Of a stretch of 60,527 nucleotides of DNA, positions 25,963 through 35,187 are shown one piece after another. The notes under the pieces are model-generated. The model was not told the origin of the DNA, did not search any database, and saw nothing but the letters and a program-made list of their open reading frames with translations. How positions within the stretch are numbered: the stretch's first letter is position 1; each line of letters opens with the position of its first letter. The translations under genes and the position numbers were made by a program. The DNA lies in assembly GCA_028285545.1 (NCBI GenBank), contig JANQPA010000093.1:1-60527 (forward strand), written 5' to 3'. This stretch comes from Saprospiraceae bacterium (lineage in GTDB: Bacteria > Bacteroidota > Bacteroidia > Chitinophagales > Saprospiraceae).

Positions 25963-28698
25963 ATGAAGCCGAAAACATTTTCATTACCAATTATTATATT
26001 TCTGCTAATTGGTTCCTTTAAGCAATTAATTGCTCAATTACCTGAAGATTTCTATGACCAGGTTTTTGCAAGTGGTTTTGATTTTCCTACAGGAATCACC
26101 TTCGATGATAATGGTCGAGCATTTGTATGGGAAAAAAAAGGAATCGTTCATATTCTGGATTCATTAGGCCAACGATCAGATACCCCCTTAATCGACATAT
26201 CTGAAGAGGTCATGAATTGGAAAGATCATGGATTAATGGGTTTTGCCCTAGATCCTTCCTTTTTAAAAAATGGATATTTCTATTTGTTATATGCAGTAGA
26301 TTTGCATCATTATTTCAATTTTGGTACAGCAAACTATCACCCTGATACCACTCTTATCAATGGCCCCTCTTTTGGCCGGGTTGTAAGGTTTACCGCCGAC
26401 CCCAATACTAATTTCAGTAAAGTTTTACCTGATAGCAGGAAAATTTTGCTAGGAGAATCTATAAATAATGGCATTTCTCTTCTTTATGAATTTCATGGTC
26501 TTGGCACTTTATTGGTAGGGCAGGATGGAACTCTCATTATTTCTTGTGGAGATGGAACCAGTAATCATGGAGCAGATACTGGTGGAGACAGTTTATTTTC
26601 TTTTGCTTCCGAAGCCATCCGTTATGGAATTATTACTCCGGATGAAAACATTGGCTCCTATAAATCTCAATATCTGGGCAGTTATAATGGGAAAATATTA
26701 AGAATTAGTGCTCAAACAGGCGACGGATTAGCCAGTAATCCCTTTTTTGATCCTGAAAATCCTCGGTCTCCCCAATCCAGGACCTGGGCTTTGGGTTTCC
26801 GTAATCCCTATCGAATAGCCATCCAGCCTGAAACAGGAAGTCACTATCCGGCTGATGGGCAGCCAGGAATTATTTTCGCCGGTGATGTTGGAAACGGAGC
26901 CTGGGAAGAATTAAATATTGTTGATCAAGGAGGCATGAATTTTGGTTGGCCCATCTATGAAGGCAATCTATTAATGTGGAGTTTTTTCATTAAGGAAGTG
27001 CCTCAAAATCGATTAGCAGGAAACCCGCTTTTTGGTTCTGGCTGCGAACAGGAATACTTTAATTTTAGAGATCTACTGAAGCCTCCTAGAAAGGATGAAG
27101 ATTTAGTATTTCAAAATCCCTGTAATTCCTTTGAACCTATACCCGAATCTGTTTTTCCGATGGAAGCCAGATTTCCGATCATAAGCTGGAGTAATGCCAT
27201 GTGGAATAAACCCACCAGGGCTATGGTTCCTGTTTTTAATGAATCTGGAGACATCAGTAATTTGGCGGTTGAAGATCCGTTTTCAGGAGTAGATGCAGAA
27301 CCCTTTGATGGGTTTTCTAGTCTGGCCGGTGTTTTTTATAATGCAGAAGCCTTTCCGGAAAAATACCATAATAAGTTCTTCAGCATGGACTTTAGCGGCT
27401 GGATAAAGGTTTTTGACCTAGATGAGGAACAACAGCTTCTTTCAGTACAGTCATTTCACGATGAAGCCAAAGACATTATCCACCTGGCACTCAACCCCAT
27501 GGATGGTTCTTTGTATTATATAAATATTTCTGGAGAAATCAGGAAAATCAGCTTTGGTGGCAACCCCGCCCCAGTTGCAATTATTGAAGCTGATAAACTG
27601 TTTGGGCCCGGACCACTAACAGTACAATTTGATGCCAGCAAATCTTTTGATGCCAACTCCAATCATCTTAATTTTGAATGGGATTTTGGTGATGGCCAGA
27701 TCCAGACAGCCCCCCAAACTAGTTTTACTTTCTCCTCACAAGGAAATAACATTAAAAGTTTTCCTGTCACCTTAAAAGCTACAGATGAGGAAGGAGCATT
27801 CTCTAGTCAGACCGTAATTGTTTCTGTTAACAACTCCCCTCCTCAGGTTGATATTTCTTCCTTTGAAGACGGGGATCAATATCCAGTTGATAAAACAATC
27901 CTTTTGATCTTAGAGGCAGATGTTTCAGATGCTGAACACAATAATGAAGATCTGCTATATCAATGGAAGGTCTTTTTACATCATAATGATCACTTCCATC
28001 CCGAACCTACGGATTTTAACCCCATAACACATATGCTGGTAAGTCCTTTGGGATGTGAAGAAGAGATCTATTATTACCGGATTGAATTAACAGTAAGTGA
28101 TCCGGAAGGTTTAAGCACCACTAAAAGTCAAATTATATACCCCTACTGTCAGGAAGATTTTGTTAGTTGGAATAATTTGAAGGCCGAGACCATATCTGAA
28201 GCCATCCATCTGGAATGGAATTCTGAACTGGAAGAAGAAGTTCTTCATTATGAAGTTCAGCGCAGTTCTAATTTTTTTGATTTTAAAAAAATTGGCAATC
28301 TCCAACCAAAGGGGCCAAATACCTCCTATGAATTCATTGACCACTCTCCTTTAGTGGGCTCTAATATTTATAGAATCAAGGCGATTCAGAAAGAAAGAGC
28401 CTTTGATTATTCCAATTTAGCAACTGCTTCTTATCCCAAAGTACCAGATATTAGAATATATCCAAACCCAGCTAGTAAACAATTCCAAATAGAAATTAAA
28501 GAAGTTCAAAGCAATAAAGTAGAATTTGAATTGTTTGGAAGCAACGGCGGGAAAATATTAAACAGAAAATGGGAAACTATAAATGGAGAATCCTTCAAGA
28601 AAACAATTATTTCTTCCGACTTACCTCGTGGCCTATATTTATATCGCATTCAAAATGGCCAAGAGCAGATCATTGGCAGATTGATCTTAGGATACTGA
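25963..28698 (+). CDS. PQQ-dependent sugar dehydrogenase-like protein with PKD and T9SS tail
   Basis: 911 residues from the ATG at 25963; an in-frame TTG 27 bases earlier is unlikely. The signal peptide ends near KQLIAQ. Residues 25-530 are a GSDH-type six-bladed propeller: FPTGITFDDNGRAFVWEK, HGLMGFALDPSF, TWALGFRNPYRIAIQP, GDVGNGAWEELNIV. A PKD domain follows at about 537-630 (FDASKSFDANS, FEWDFGDGQI), then a linker and a type A sorting domain at 826-911 (IRIYPNPASKQFQIEI, RGLYLYRIQNGQEQ). It is exported to the surface by T9SS. It may oxidise sugars with PQQ, but substrate is unknown and catalysis is not proven by sequence. Confidence 0.87.
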   Translation: MKPKTFSLPIIIFLLIGSFKQLIAQLPEDFYDQVFASGFDFPTGITFDDNGRAFVWEKKGIVHILDSLGQRSDTPLIDISEEVMNWKDHGLMGFALDPSFLKNGYFYLLYAVDLHHYFNFGTANYHPDTTLINGPSFGRVVRFTADPNTNFSKVLPDSRKILLGESINNGISLLYEFHGLGTLLVGQDGTLIISCGDGTSNHGADTGGDSLFSFASEAIRYGIITPDENIGSYKSQYLGSYNGKILRISAQTGDGLASNPFFDPENPRSPQSRTWALGFRNPYRIAIQPETGSHYPADGQPGIIFAGDVGNGAWEELNIVDQGGMNFGWPIYEGNLLMWSFFIKEVPQNRLAGNPLFGSGCEQEYFNFRDLLKPPRKDEDLVFQNPCNSFEPIPESVFPMEARFPIISWSNAMWNKPTRAMVPVFNESGDISNLAVEDPFSGVDAEPFDGFSSLAGVFYNAEAFPEKYHNKFFSMDFSGWIKVFDLDEEQQLLSVQSFHDEAKDIIHLALNPMDGSLYYINISGEIRKISFGGNPAPVAIIEADKLFGPGPLTVQFDASKSFDANSNHLNFEWDFGDGQIQTAPQTSFTFSSQGNNIKSFPVTLKATDEEGAFSSQTVIVSVNNSPPQVDISSFEDGDQYPVDKTILLILEADVSDAEHNNEDLLYQWKVFLHHNDHFHPEPTDFNPITHMLVSPLGCEEEIYYYRIELTVSDPEGLSTTKSQIIYPYCQEDFVSWNNLKAETISEAIHLEWNSELEEEVLHYEVQRSSNFFDFKKIGNLQPKGPNTSYEFIDHSPLVGSNIYRIKAIQKERAFDYSNLATASYPKVPDIRIYPNPASKQFQIEIKEVQSNKVEFELFGSNGGKILNRKWETINGESFKKTIISSDLPRGLYLYRIQNGQEQIIGRLILGY

Positions 28699-28734
28699 TA
28701 ATCCTTGAATTAATGACTAACAGGCTCCAAAAAT

Positions 28735-29457
28735 ATGACTAAAAAACTATCTATTATTATTCCAGCTTATAATGAAGAAAAGACCATACATCTTATTTTA
28801 AATAAGGTAAAAAAGGTAGTTCTTCTGGAAGAGGTTCAAAAAGAAATTATCATCGTTAACGATTGCTCTACTGATGAGACGAAAAAATCCATTCATAATT
28901 ATATGGAAGAGCATCCGAGTTTGTCCATTCAATATTATGAGCATGAGATTAATAAAGGAAAAGGTGCCGCTTTACACACCGGCATCCAAAAAGCCGAAGG
29001 GGATTTTTTGATTATCCAGGACGCTGATTTAGAATATGACCCACAGGAATATAATTTATTATTAAAACCTATGCTTGAAAATGTAGCTGATGTGGTTTAT
29101 GGTTCCAGGTTTATGGGTGGTAATCCACATAGGATTTTGTTTTTCTGGCACTCTATTGGTAATAAATTCCTGACCTTCCTATCGAATGCTTTTACTAATC
29201 TAAATCTTACGGACATGGAAACCTGTTATAAAATGTTTCGTACTGAAACCATCCAGAGCCTCCAATTAAAGGAAAAAAGATTTGGTTTTGAACCCGAGGT
29301 GACGGCAAAAATTTCCCGGATTCAAGGAATTCGCATTTACGAAGTAGGAATTTCATATTATGGGCGCACCTATGAGGAAGGAAAAAAAATTAACTGGAAA
29401 GATGGATTCAGAGCGCTTTATTGTATTTTGAAGTATAATATTTTTTCAAAGAAGTAA
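28735..29457 (+). CDS. Family 2 glycosyltransferase, dolichol-phosphate-mannose-synthase-like
   Basis: 240 residues. The GT-A fold motifs are SIIIPAYNEEKTIHLIL at the N-terminus, IIVNDCSTDETKK, GKGAALHTGIQ, the DxD-type metal site QDADLEYDPQE and YGSRFMGGNPHR. These enzymes move a sugar from a nucleotide donor to a polyprenyl phosphate, giving lipid-linked sugars that GT-C transferases such as the one at 17558 could use. No membrane segment is present. It starts 36 bases after the PQQ-type gene and is probably in the same transcript. Confidence 0.88.
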   Translation: MTKKLSIIIPAYNEEKTIHLILNKVKKVVLLEEVQKEIIIVNDCSTDETKKSIHNYMEEHPSLSIQYYEHEINKGKGAALHTGIQKAEGDFLIIQDADLEYDPQEYNLLLKPMLENVADVVYGSRFMGGNPHRILFFWHSIGNKFLTFLSNAFTNLNLTDMETCYKMFRTETIQSLQLKEKRFGFEPEVTAKISRIQGIRIYEVGISYYGRTYEEGKKINWKDGFRALYCILKYNIFSKK

Positions 29458-29517
29458 AAGAAGTAAATCGCCTTCGGCTCTTGAAGCAGTATAGAAATAA
29501 CTTGTTTAAGTCAACCT

Positions 29518-29560
29518 ATTTCTACATACTTCTACATACTTCTACATACTTCTATTTAAT
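29518..29560 (-). repeat. Three tandem copies of TCTACATACT
   Basis: Positions 29521-29550 are three exact copies of a 10-base unit, flanked by TATTTC and TCTATT. A partial reverse arm (TATAGAAATA) lies at 29490-29499. It lies between convergent genes and belongs to the tandem-repeat hairpin class, though the left arm is short. Confidence 0.6.
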
Positions 29561-29604
29561 TCAGTTTCCTCTGAAGTTTTAAGCAAAAAAAATCGGAATA
29601 ATTC

Positions 29605-31032
29605 CTAATTAATCTCCTTCCTTCCCTCAACCCCACTCCAAAATGAATCTCTTATTGCAGAGACTACAGGTTTATAGGTAATAAAAAGAAATAAGAGGGT
29701 CGGGAAAAGCCAATTCACTCTATTCTGATAGCGCGAAATAACGGCAGAAAGACTTGCACAAACGAAGGTATTTGCCAGACAGAACAATAATAAGGCTATT
29801 GAAAAGAGCAGCAGCTCTTTTGGTATAGACTGCCTGATTTTTTTTATAAAAAGAGTCATTACCAAACCTAACATAGAAAAGTAAATGACTATTTTTTGCA
29901 TAAAGTTGATAAGGGAAAACTCAAGCTTACCTCTCGTCTGGTAAGCAAATTCATATTTTCTGATCTGTTTTTTTAAATGTTTATCGATGGCACCAAATGG
30001 TGGTGTCCCTCTCTTTTGGGGGTCAAAGTCATCCACATCAAAATGAAAAATTTGACGTACTGTTGCTTCGACTGCATTGATCACACAATCTTTAAAATAT
30101 TTTGGCGTCAAAATAACTTCGCGAATGATCTGTTTATAATCTTCTTCATTTTCCTTCCATCCTCCTGTTTTGTGTAATGGGCTGTTCTCGTAATCCCAAA
30201 TAAAGTCCACTGGTATTGCATCTTTGTATTCACAGAGTTTAAAATCCTTTTCGCCACAATTATTATCAAGATAATCTTCTATCACGCCAAACTCTAAAAG
30301 TTTACTCATCATAAATACATGCGCCCCTTTAGTAATTTTAAATTCTCCGTCCACTAAATATTGAGCGGTAGGCATCAGTAAAGTTGAAAAAATAAATATC
30401 CCACTTGCGAAAAGAATATTTTTCCATTTTAAAGCGGTCCAATTACTTCTGAACAAAAGTTTCACTATGATTAAAGAACCGAGGCCAAGAACAAAAATGG
30501 GAAGATGAGAATTGTGTACAATTACTGATTGAATAAAAATGAGGGCTAAGAAAACCCGCTCCAAGCGAGGAATATCTTCCCAATGAAATATTAATAAAAG
30601 GCTGGCCAAAATCATTATGGGCGTAAAAATATCAGGCATCAAACGGCTGGTCTGATAGCTAATAGCAGTTACCAACACCAGAAACAGGATAAAGACCAGA
30701 TACCAATTTTTCCAAAATTTTAAGTTGCAATAAAACTTAAACATCAAAAAAATCAAGTAGGACAGCATCAAAGCTTGAACAAATATAACCAGGAACAAGC
30801 TTTCTTCCAGGCTAACATGTCTGATAAACCATCCATAAAAAATTGGACGATCCCACAGGACCAGATTTTCAAAGCCTGAAAAAATATAGGCTCCTGTATC
30901 GGGATACACCAATGGAAAACTATTAAAAAAACCTGCCGAACAAAGAAATATTGAAGCAAGAAATATATAGACAAAATTCTTCATGAAAGGAATAGAGTAT
31001 TCATGTTTAATCAATCTCTTGAATAAGAGCAT
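29605..31032 (-). CDS. Polytopic membrane protein, possibly GT-C type
   Basis: 475 residues with about ten hydrophobic segments. The first loop reads FPLVYPDTGAYIFSGFENL, placing acidic residues after the first helix as in GT-C transferases, and DRPIFYGWFIRH follows. The central soluble loop (residues 240-345) is charged. I do not recognise a named family. A link to the GT2 gene on the opposite strand is possible but not shown. Confidence 0.6.
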   Translation of the reverse strand: MLLFKRLIKHEYSIPFMKNFVYIFLASIFLCSAGFFNSFPLVYPDTGAYIFSGFENLVLWDRPIFYGWFIRHVSLEESLFLVIFVQALMLSYLIFLMFKFYCNLKFWKNWYLVFILFLVLVTAISYQTSRLMPDIFTPIMILASLLLIFHWEDIPRLERVFLALIFIQSVIVHNSHLPIFVLGLGSLIIVKLLFRSNWTALKWKNILFASGIFIFSTLLMPTAQYLVDGEFKITKGAHVFMMSKLLEFGVIEDYLDNNCGEKDFKLCEYKDAIPVDFIWDYENSPLHKTGGWKENEEDYKQIIREVILTPKYFKDCVINAVEATVRQIFHFDVDDFDPQKRGTPPFGAIDKHLKKQIRKYEFAYQTRGKLEFSLINFMQKIVIYFSMLGLVMTLFIKKIRQSIPKELLLFSIALLLFCLANTFVCASLSAVISRYQNRVNWLFPTLLFLFITYKPVVSAIRDSFWSGVEGRKEIN

Positions 31033-31278
31033 GTTTGGATTTTACCCTTTGGCCTGCCCAGACGGGCCCGTAATGGGCAAATGGCCATGTTTTGAACCTC
31101 ATTTCAGCCTTTTTTCGCTCCATCCGTACAGATGCAGCTCAAAAATGGCTTCATGAGAACCAAATCATGATCATTTTCGGCTTCAAAAGCAAATTCCAAA
31201 CATGCTCTAAGAGAGGGCCAAGTTACAAATTTTCCTTTCAGTACTACATTAAAAGCCAGATTGGCTTTGCAAATTTTC

Positions 31279-32808
31279 TTACCTATTGAATCTAAATCCG
31301 ACATTATAAGTGGCTGCTCTACCATTGTTGTTTTGAAGAAACTCATTTGTGAATTTAGTATAGAGCAGTTCGAATTCAAATTTTGGATTGAACTGATATT
31401 TAAAACCCAGCCCTCCTTGTACAAAATAGTCGAAATCTTGCTGCCAGAAAGGAGAAAAATTGGCCAGGGCATAAATGGTAGTTTTGGGATTTGGGAAATA
31501 ACTTAAAATGGTAGTAACAGGGGTTGAAAAGCGATTTAAGTCGTCCGCTCCTCCAATATCTTCAATGAAAAAATCTAATTCCGTAAATAAGGAAAAATTA
31601 GAGCCCACACTAAAATCATTAAATAGTTGAGTAAGCCAGGAAGCTCCATCCCAGTCAATATATGGCCTGGTTTCACTCCCTTCTAAATCCTGACCAATGG
31701 GTATCCAAAATGCTGATTGTATTGAAAAATTTGGTAAATATTGTGTTGGAGCCCAGCGGATTTTAGGACCAATATTTGTGAAACCCTGACGGCCATTTGG
31801 ATCATCCAGTCCACCAAAAACATTTAAGAAAGAAGAAGAGCCTGGAGAATTGTTTACCCTCCTGTACCGAAGATCAAAACCAATGTTAAAATTATTTGTC
31901 AAACCATAAACCAAACTATAGGTAGAAGTAAAAAAGGTGCTGCGCTGACGAACATTTTCTCCATCTAAAAAAGTTTGTGAGTAAAGGTTATAGAATGATC
32001 TGCTTTCAAAAGTCCCTTTTGGAACAGTGTTAGAGGTAATGTACCGACCAGCATTATTATTCTTAAGGTCGGATAAGGGCATATCCATACTTTGTTCATT
32101 TAAGGACCAGTCGTAAGTATAAAATCCAATTTCATAATCCTGAGGAATTTTTTCCTCCCGGTATTCATTAATGTATTCCAAAGCGGATTCCTTAGTCCCA
32201 CCAAAGTCATTTTTGTACCATTTGAATATTTGGGAAAGATCTACCTTTCTTTTAGAAGGGTCTACACGAATAAAATAAGGATTATTAAATGCTATTCTGG
32301 TTTGATTCTCCAATTGCTGTGAGATTTCTTCAGGCCGATAGGCAAAAGATACAATTGGAGGGCAGCCTTTAGCCCCACATACCAAAACAAAATGATACCT
32401 GGGATCTGGCAGATTTTTTAAAAGGTATTCTTTTTCAATGGTATTCAAAGAAACAGTTTTTCCTTCCAAGCGCACTTTATTTGAGGCAAAAAATCCAACC
32501 TCGCTGAATACAGACTCTAGAGGATAGTTGTCTACAATTCTTTTTATGACCAACAAATTATAGGCATTGATATAAAATGCAATTTTTGTGGATTGATCCG
32601 TTCCGGATAAATCAGCGCTTTCCAAGCTTTGGATTAATTGCTGAAAATTAGCATCCTCCTCTATGTGGGCATAGTCGATTAGCCCATCTTTTACAAATTT
32701 TTTAAAAAATATATCTGTCTGATCGAAGAAGGCTTGATCAACCTTCTGTGCATTTGCCCCAGCTGTTAAAAGAATCAAAAGGATTGCCAGAATTATTGAG
32801 TTTTTCAT
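31279..32808 (-). CDS. DUF547 domain fused to an outer-membrane beta-barrel-like domain
   Basis: 509 residues. The signal peptide is ILAILLILLTAGANA. Residues 22-235 are a DUF547 domain: KIAFYINAYNLLVIKRIV, VRLEGKTVSLNTIEKEYLL, FVLVCGAKGCPPI, with a Cys/Cys pair (VCGAKGC). Residues of about 255-509 alternate polar and aromatic positions (SRSFYNLYSQTFLDGENV, FNIGFDLRYRRVNN, GPKIRWAPTQYLPNFSIQ) and end in an aromatic-rich strand, NVGFRFNR, like an outer-membrane barrel. The fusion is unusual. DUF547 has no firm biochemical role known to me. Confidence 0.78.
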   Translation of the reverse strand: MKNSIILAILLILLTAGANAQKVDQAFFDQTDIFFKKFVKDGLIDYAHIEEDANFQQLIQSLESADLSGTDQSTKIAFYINAYNLLVIKRIVDNYPLESVFSEVGFFASNKVRLEGKTVSLNTIEKEYLLKNLPDPRYHFVLVCGAKGCPPIVSFAYRPEEISQQLENQTRIAFNNPYFIRVDPSKRKVDLSQIFKWYKNDFGGTKESALEYINEYREEKIPQDYEIGFYTYDWSLNEQSMDMPLSDLKNNNAGRYITSNTVPKGTFESRSFYNLYSQTFLDGENVRQRSTFFTSTYSLVYGLTNNFNIGFDLRYRRVNNSPGSSSFLNVFGGLDDPNGRQGFTNIGPKIRWAPTQYLPNFSIQSAFWIPIGQDLEGSETRPYIDWDGASWLTQLFNDFSVGSNFSLFTELDFFIEDIGGADDLNRFSTPVTTILSYFPNPKTTIYALANFSPFWQQDFDYFVQGGLGFKYQFNPKFEFELLYTKFTNEFLQNNNGRAATYNVGFRFNR

Positions 32809-33131
32809 TTCGTTTTAATTATTTGTGATTTCCAAAAAGTCTTTATTAATGTAAATCACTTTTACTATTCCAAATGTTTTGCCAATTTGGGACAATTAAA
32901 GGAGAAAAAATAGTAAAAAACTGACAATCAGGTCTTTAAAAATCAACAAAAGAATTGCAAGCAAAAAAAATTACAAATTTTTTTACGATATTTCGTGAAT
33001 TCCTAGATTTTTTACAGCCTATATTTGCCTAATTTGTGAAGTTTCTGTGGACAACCTTAATATAGACGACATTTTCTAATATAAAAAGCCAGGAGAAAGA
33101 ACAAAGCAATTATTTGCTTGTACCAATCTGT
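32809..33131. promoter_or_regulatory. Divergent promoter region with a -7 box match
   Basis: 323 bases between divergent genes. TATATTTG at 33020-33027 matches the Bacteroidota -7 consensus TAnnTTTG on the plus strand, about 105 bases before the start at 33132. The -33 element is not clear. Otherwise AT-rich with no ORF. Confidence 0.35.
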
Positions 33132-33785
33132 ATGAAAAAATATACATTACTTTTCTTTGGATTTTATCTATGCTGGAACATGCCCATATCCGGTCAATCA
33201 ATGGATCTATTCAATAGTTTTGGAGAAGGATGGCAAAAACAGTGGAAAAAAAAGTTTTTTACCAGAAAACAAAGCCTTATTGAAACAGCAGATGAAGAAG
33301 GAAATCAATCCTTAAAAATAATAAGCGATAATACAGCTACAGGTATGTGGCGAAAAATAAAAAATCCGGTTAAGCCTAAAACCACCCTTAGCTGGAAATG
33401 GAAAACCAAAAAGCTGATCAATAATTCAGCCGAAATGGAAAAGCGTGGGGATGATTATGTGGGCAGAATCTATGTTGTGTTTGGGAACTACACTTTCTTA
33501 ACTAGATTTAGGGCCAAGGTTATTTGTTATGTGTGGGCCTCAGAGGGACAACCTGAAACCTATTATTCCAGTCCCTATGCTAAGAATGTAAAAATTATAG
33601 TTCTTAGAAATAAATCTGATCAGATAAATCGCTGGTATGAGGAATCCAGAAATGTATTGGAAGACTACAGGCGAGTATTTGGCGAAAATCCACCTCTAAT
33701 TTCAGCTATTGGAGTCATGGCGGACACTGATAATTCTGATATGATGTGCACCTCCTGGTTTGATGAATTAAAAATTGATCCTTAG
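33132..33785 (+). CDS. DUF3047 family secreted protein
   Basis: 217 residues from the ATG at 33132, which gives signal peptide KKYTLLFFGFYLCWNMPISG; a TTG 18 bases earlier adds only six residues. The mature part has the DUF3047 pattern: TTLSWKWKTKKLINNSAEM, GDDYVGRIYVVFGN, ICYVWASEGQ, YRRVFGENPPLISAIGVMADTD (quoted in part). The fold is probably a beta-sandwich with possible carbohydrate or metal binding; the role is unknown. Its stop overlaps the folC stop by a few bases on the other strand. Confidence 0.82.
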   Translation: MKKYTLLFFGFYLCWNMPISGQSMDLFNSFGEGWQKQWKKKFFTRKQSLIETADEEGNQSLKIISDNTATGMWRKIKNPVKPKTTLSWKWKTKKLINNSAEMEKRGDDYVGRIYVVFGNYTFLTRFRAKVICYVWASEGQPETYYSSPYAKNVKIIVLRNKSDQINRWYEESRNVLEDYRRVFGENPPLISAIGVMADTDNSDMMCTSWFDELKIDP

Positions 33786-35104
33786 GGTAAGGTAAGCACT
33801 TCTGCAACTACATAAATACTCCCACCCACAAAAATCAAATCGTTTGATTTCGCACTTTCTTTAGCCTTATTTAATGCATGGCTTACGGAGGAGTAGGCCT
33901 TGCCATGTAAACCATGTTCATTGGCCATACTGGCCAATTTATCAGCCTCCATGCCTCTGGGTACATTGGCCTTGGCAAAATAATAGGCAGCTTCTTTAGG
34001 TAAAATTTCAAAAATGGGACGATGGTCTTTTTCTCTTACCAGGCCTAAAACCATATGCAACTGATCATAGGACAGGGCAGCCAATTGTTTTACTATATAT
34101 TTCATCCCTCCAATATTATGAGCGCTATCCACCAGAACTAAAGGATTTCTACTCAACATTTGCCAACGGCCGATGTAATAAGTCAGGCTCCTTAAATTTT
34201 TTATTCCACTCACAATGCTTTCTTTGGCAATTTCTACTGGAAGGATTTCCAAATCATTTAGTCTGTAGACGCTTTCAAGTACAGTTTGTATATTTAAAGC
34301 CTGGAAACTGCCCTGGGCTTCACTAAGTAGTTCAGCCTCCCAAAGTTCATTTCCAAAACAAATGCGATAGCTGGATTCATAGACTTTCTCTTCTACTAAT
34401 TCAGCCTTCCATTTCTGATCGGCAAAGGTGATGTTAGAATGTTTTTGCTTAGCTTCTTCCAGGAATACTTGGCTTGTTTCAGGATGAGTTTCTCCAATAA
34501 CGACGGGTCTGCCTCTTTTTATGATTCCAGCTTTATGATGAGCTATGGCCTCCAGAGTGTTTCCAAGGACATTTTGATGATCGTAGCTAATATTGGTTAT
34601 GATAGAAAGGATCGGCTTAATAATATTGGTAGAATCGGTGCGCCCTCCCAAGCCTGTTTCAATAATAGCAATGTCTATCTTTTGTTCTTTAAAATATTGG
34701 AAAGCCATGGCTACGCTTAGCTCAAAAAAAGAAGGTCGAATATCTTTTACTTCGCTTTCAATCCTGTTGATGAAGTCAATAAAAAATTGCTTTTCAGCCA
34801 ACTGGCCATTTATTTTTATTCGCTCCCGAAAGTCTTTATAATGAGGAGAAGTATATAATCCAACCTTTAGTCCTGCAGTTTGCAAGATGGCCGCAAGCAT
34901 GTGAGCTACAGAACCTTTTCCATTGGTCCCTGCAATATGAATGGTGGGATAATGTTGATGGGGATGTTCCAAAAATTCATCCAATGCATCAATATTTCTT
35001 AAACCTGCTTTAAAGGCAAGACTCCCCTTTTTTTGAAACATAGGGAGCTGTTGATTTAAATAGATCAATGCCTCCTTGTAAGTCTTTATTTTATTTATGC
35101 TCAT
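33782..35104 (-). CDS. folC: Dihydrofolate synthase/folylpolyglutamate synthase
   Basis: 440 residues from the ATG at 35104 (an upstream TTG at 35119 would add five). It ligates glutamate to dihydropteroate or folate in an ATP-dependent reaction. The P-loop is HIAGTNGKGSVAHML near residue 60. The substrate region is VGLYTSPHYKDFRERI. ETGLGGRTDSTN is the family signature, and DSAHNIGGMKYIV is in the C-terminal domain. It is downstream of the exbB-exbD-tonB run but separated by a hairpin terminator, so is likely a separate unit. Confidence 0.94.
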   Translation of the reverse strand: MSINKIKTYKEALIYLNQQLPMFQKKGSLAFKAGLRNIDALDEFLEHPHQHYPTIHIAGTNGKGSVAHMLAAILQTAGLKVGLYTSPHYKDFRERIKINGQLAEKQFFIDFINRIESEVKDIRPSFFELSVAMAFQYFKEQKIDIAIIETGLGGRTDSTNIIKPILSIITNISYDHQNVLGNTLEAIAHHKAGIIKRGRPVVIGETHPETSQVFLEEAKQKHSNITFADQKWKAELVEEKVYESSYRICFGNELWEAELLSEAQGSFQALNIQTVLESVYRLNDLEILPVEIAKESIVSGIKNLRSLTYYIGRWQMLSRNPLVLVDSAHNIGGMKYIVKQLAALSYDQLHMVLGLVREKDHRPIFEILPKEAAYYFAKANVPRGMEADKLASMANEHGLHGKAYSSVSHALNKAKESAKSNDLIFVGGSIYVVAEVLTLP

Positions 35105-35106
35105 AA

Positions 35107-35185
35107 ATTTGCGATCCAAAAATAAGAAGATCGAAGGCGGATTGTTTCCACCTTCGACCTTCCATTTTCCATCTTATTATTAAGA
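35107..35185 (-). terminator. Hairpin terminator after tonB
   Basis: On the minus strand a run of AAGATGGAAAATGGAAGG-like units is followed by GGTCGAAGGTGG, a short loop, CCGCCTTCGATC and then CTTCTTATTTTTGG. Stem plus T-tract suggests termination of the exbB-exbD-exbD-tonB transcript. The repetitive arm also links it to the tandem-repeat hairpin class. Confidence 0.6.
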
Positions 35186-35187
35186 AT

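Noticed and set aside
31104-31472. Possible 122-codon gene on the minus strand overlapping the end of the DUF547 gene
   Set aside because: It overlaps the DUF547 coding region in another frame, has no family pattern, and its unique part (31104-31278) is an ordinary AT-rich gap with short stems such as 31051-31085.
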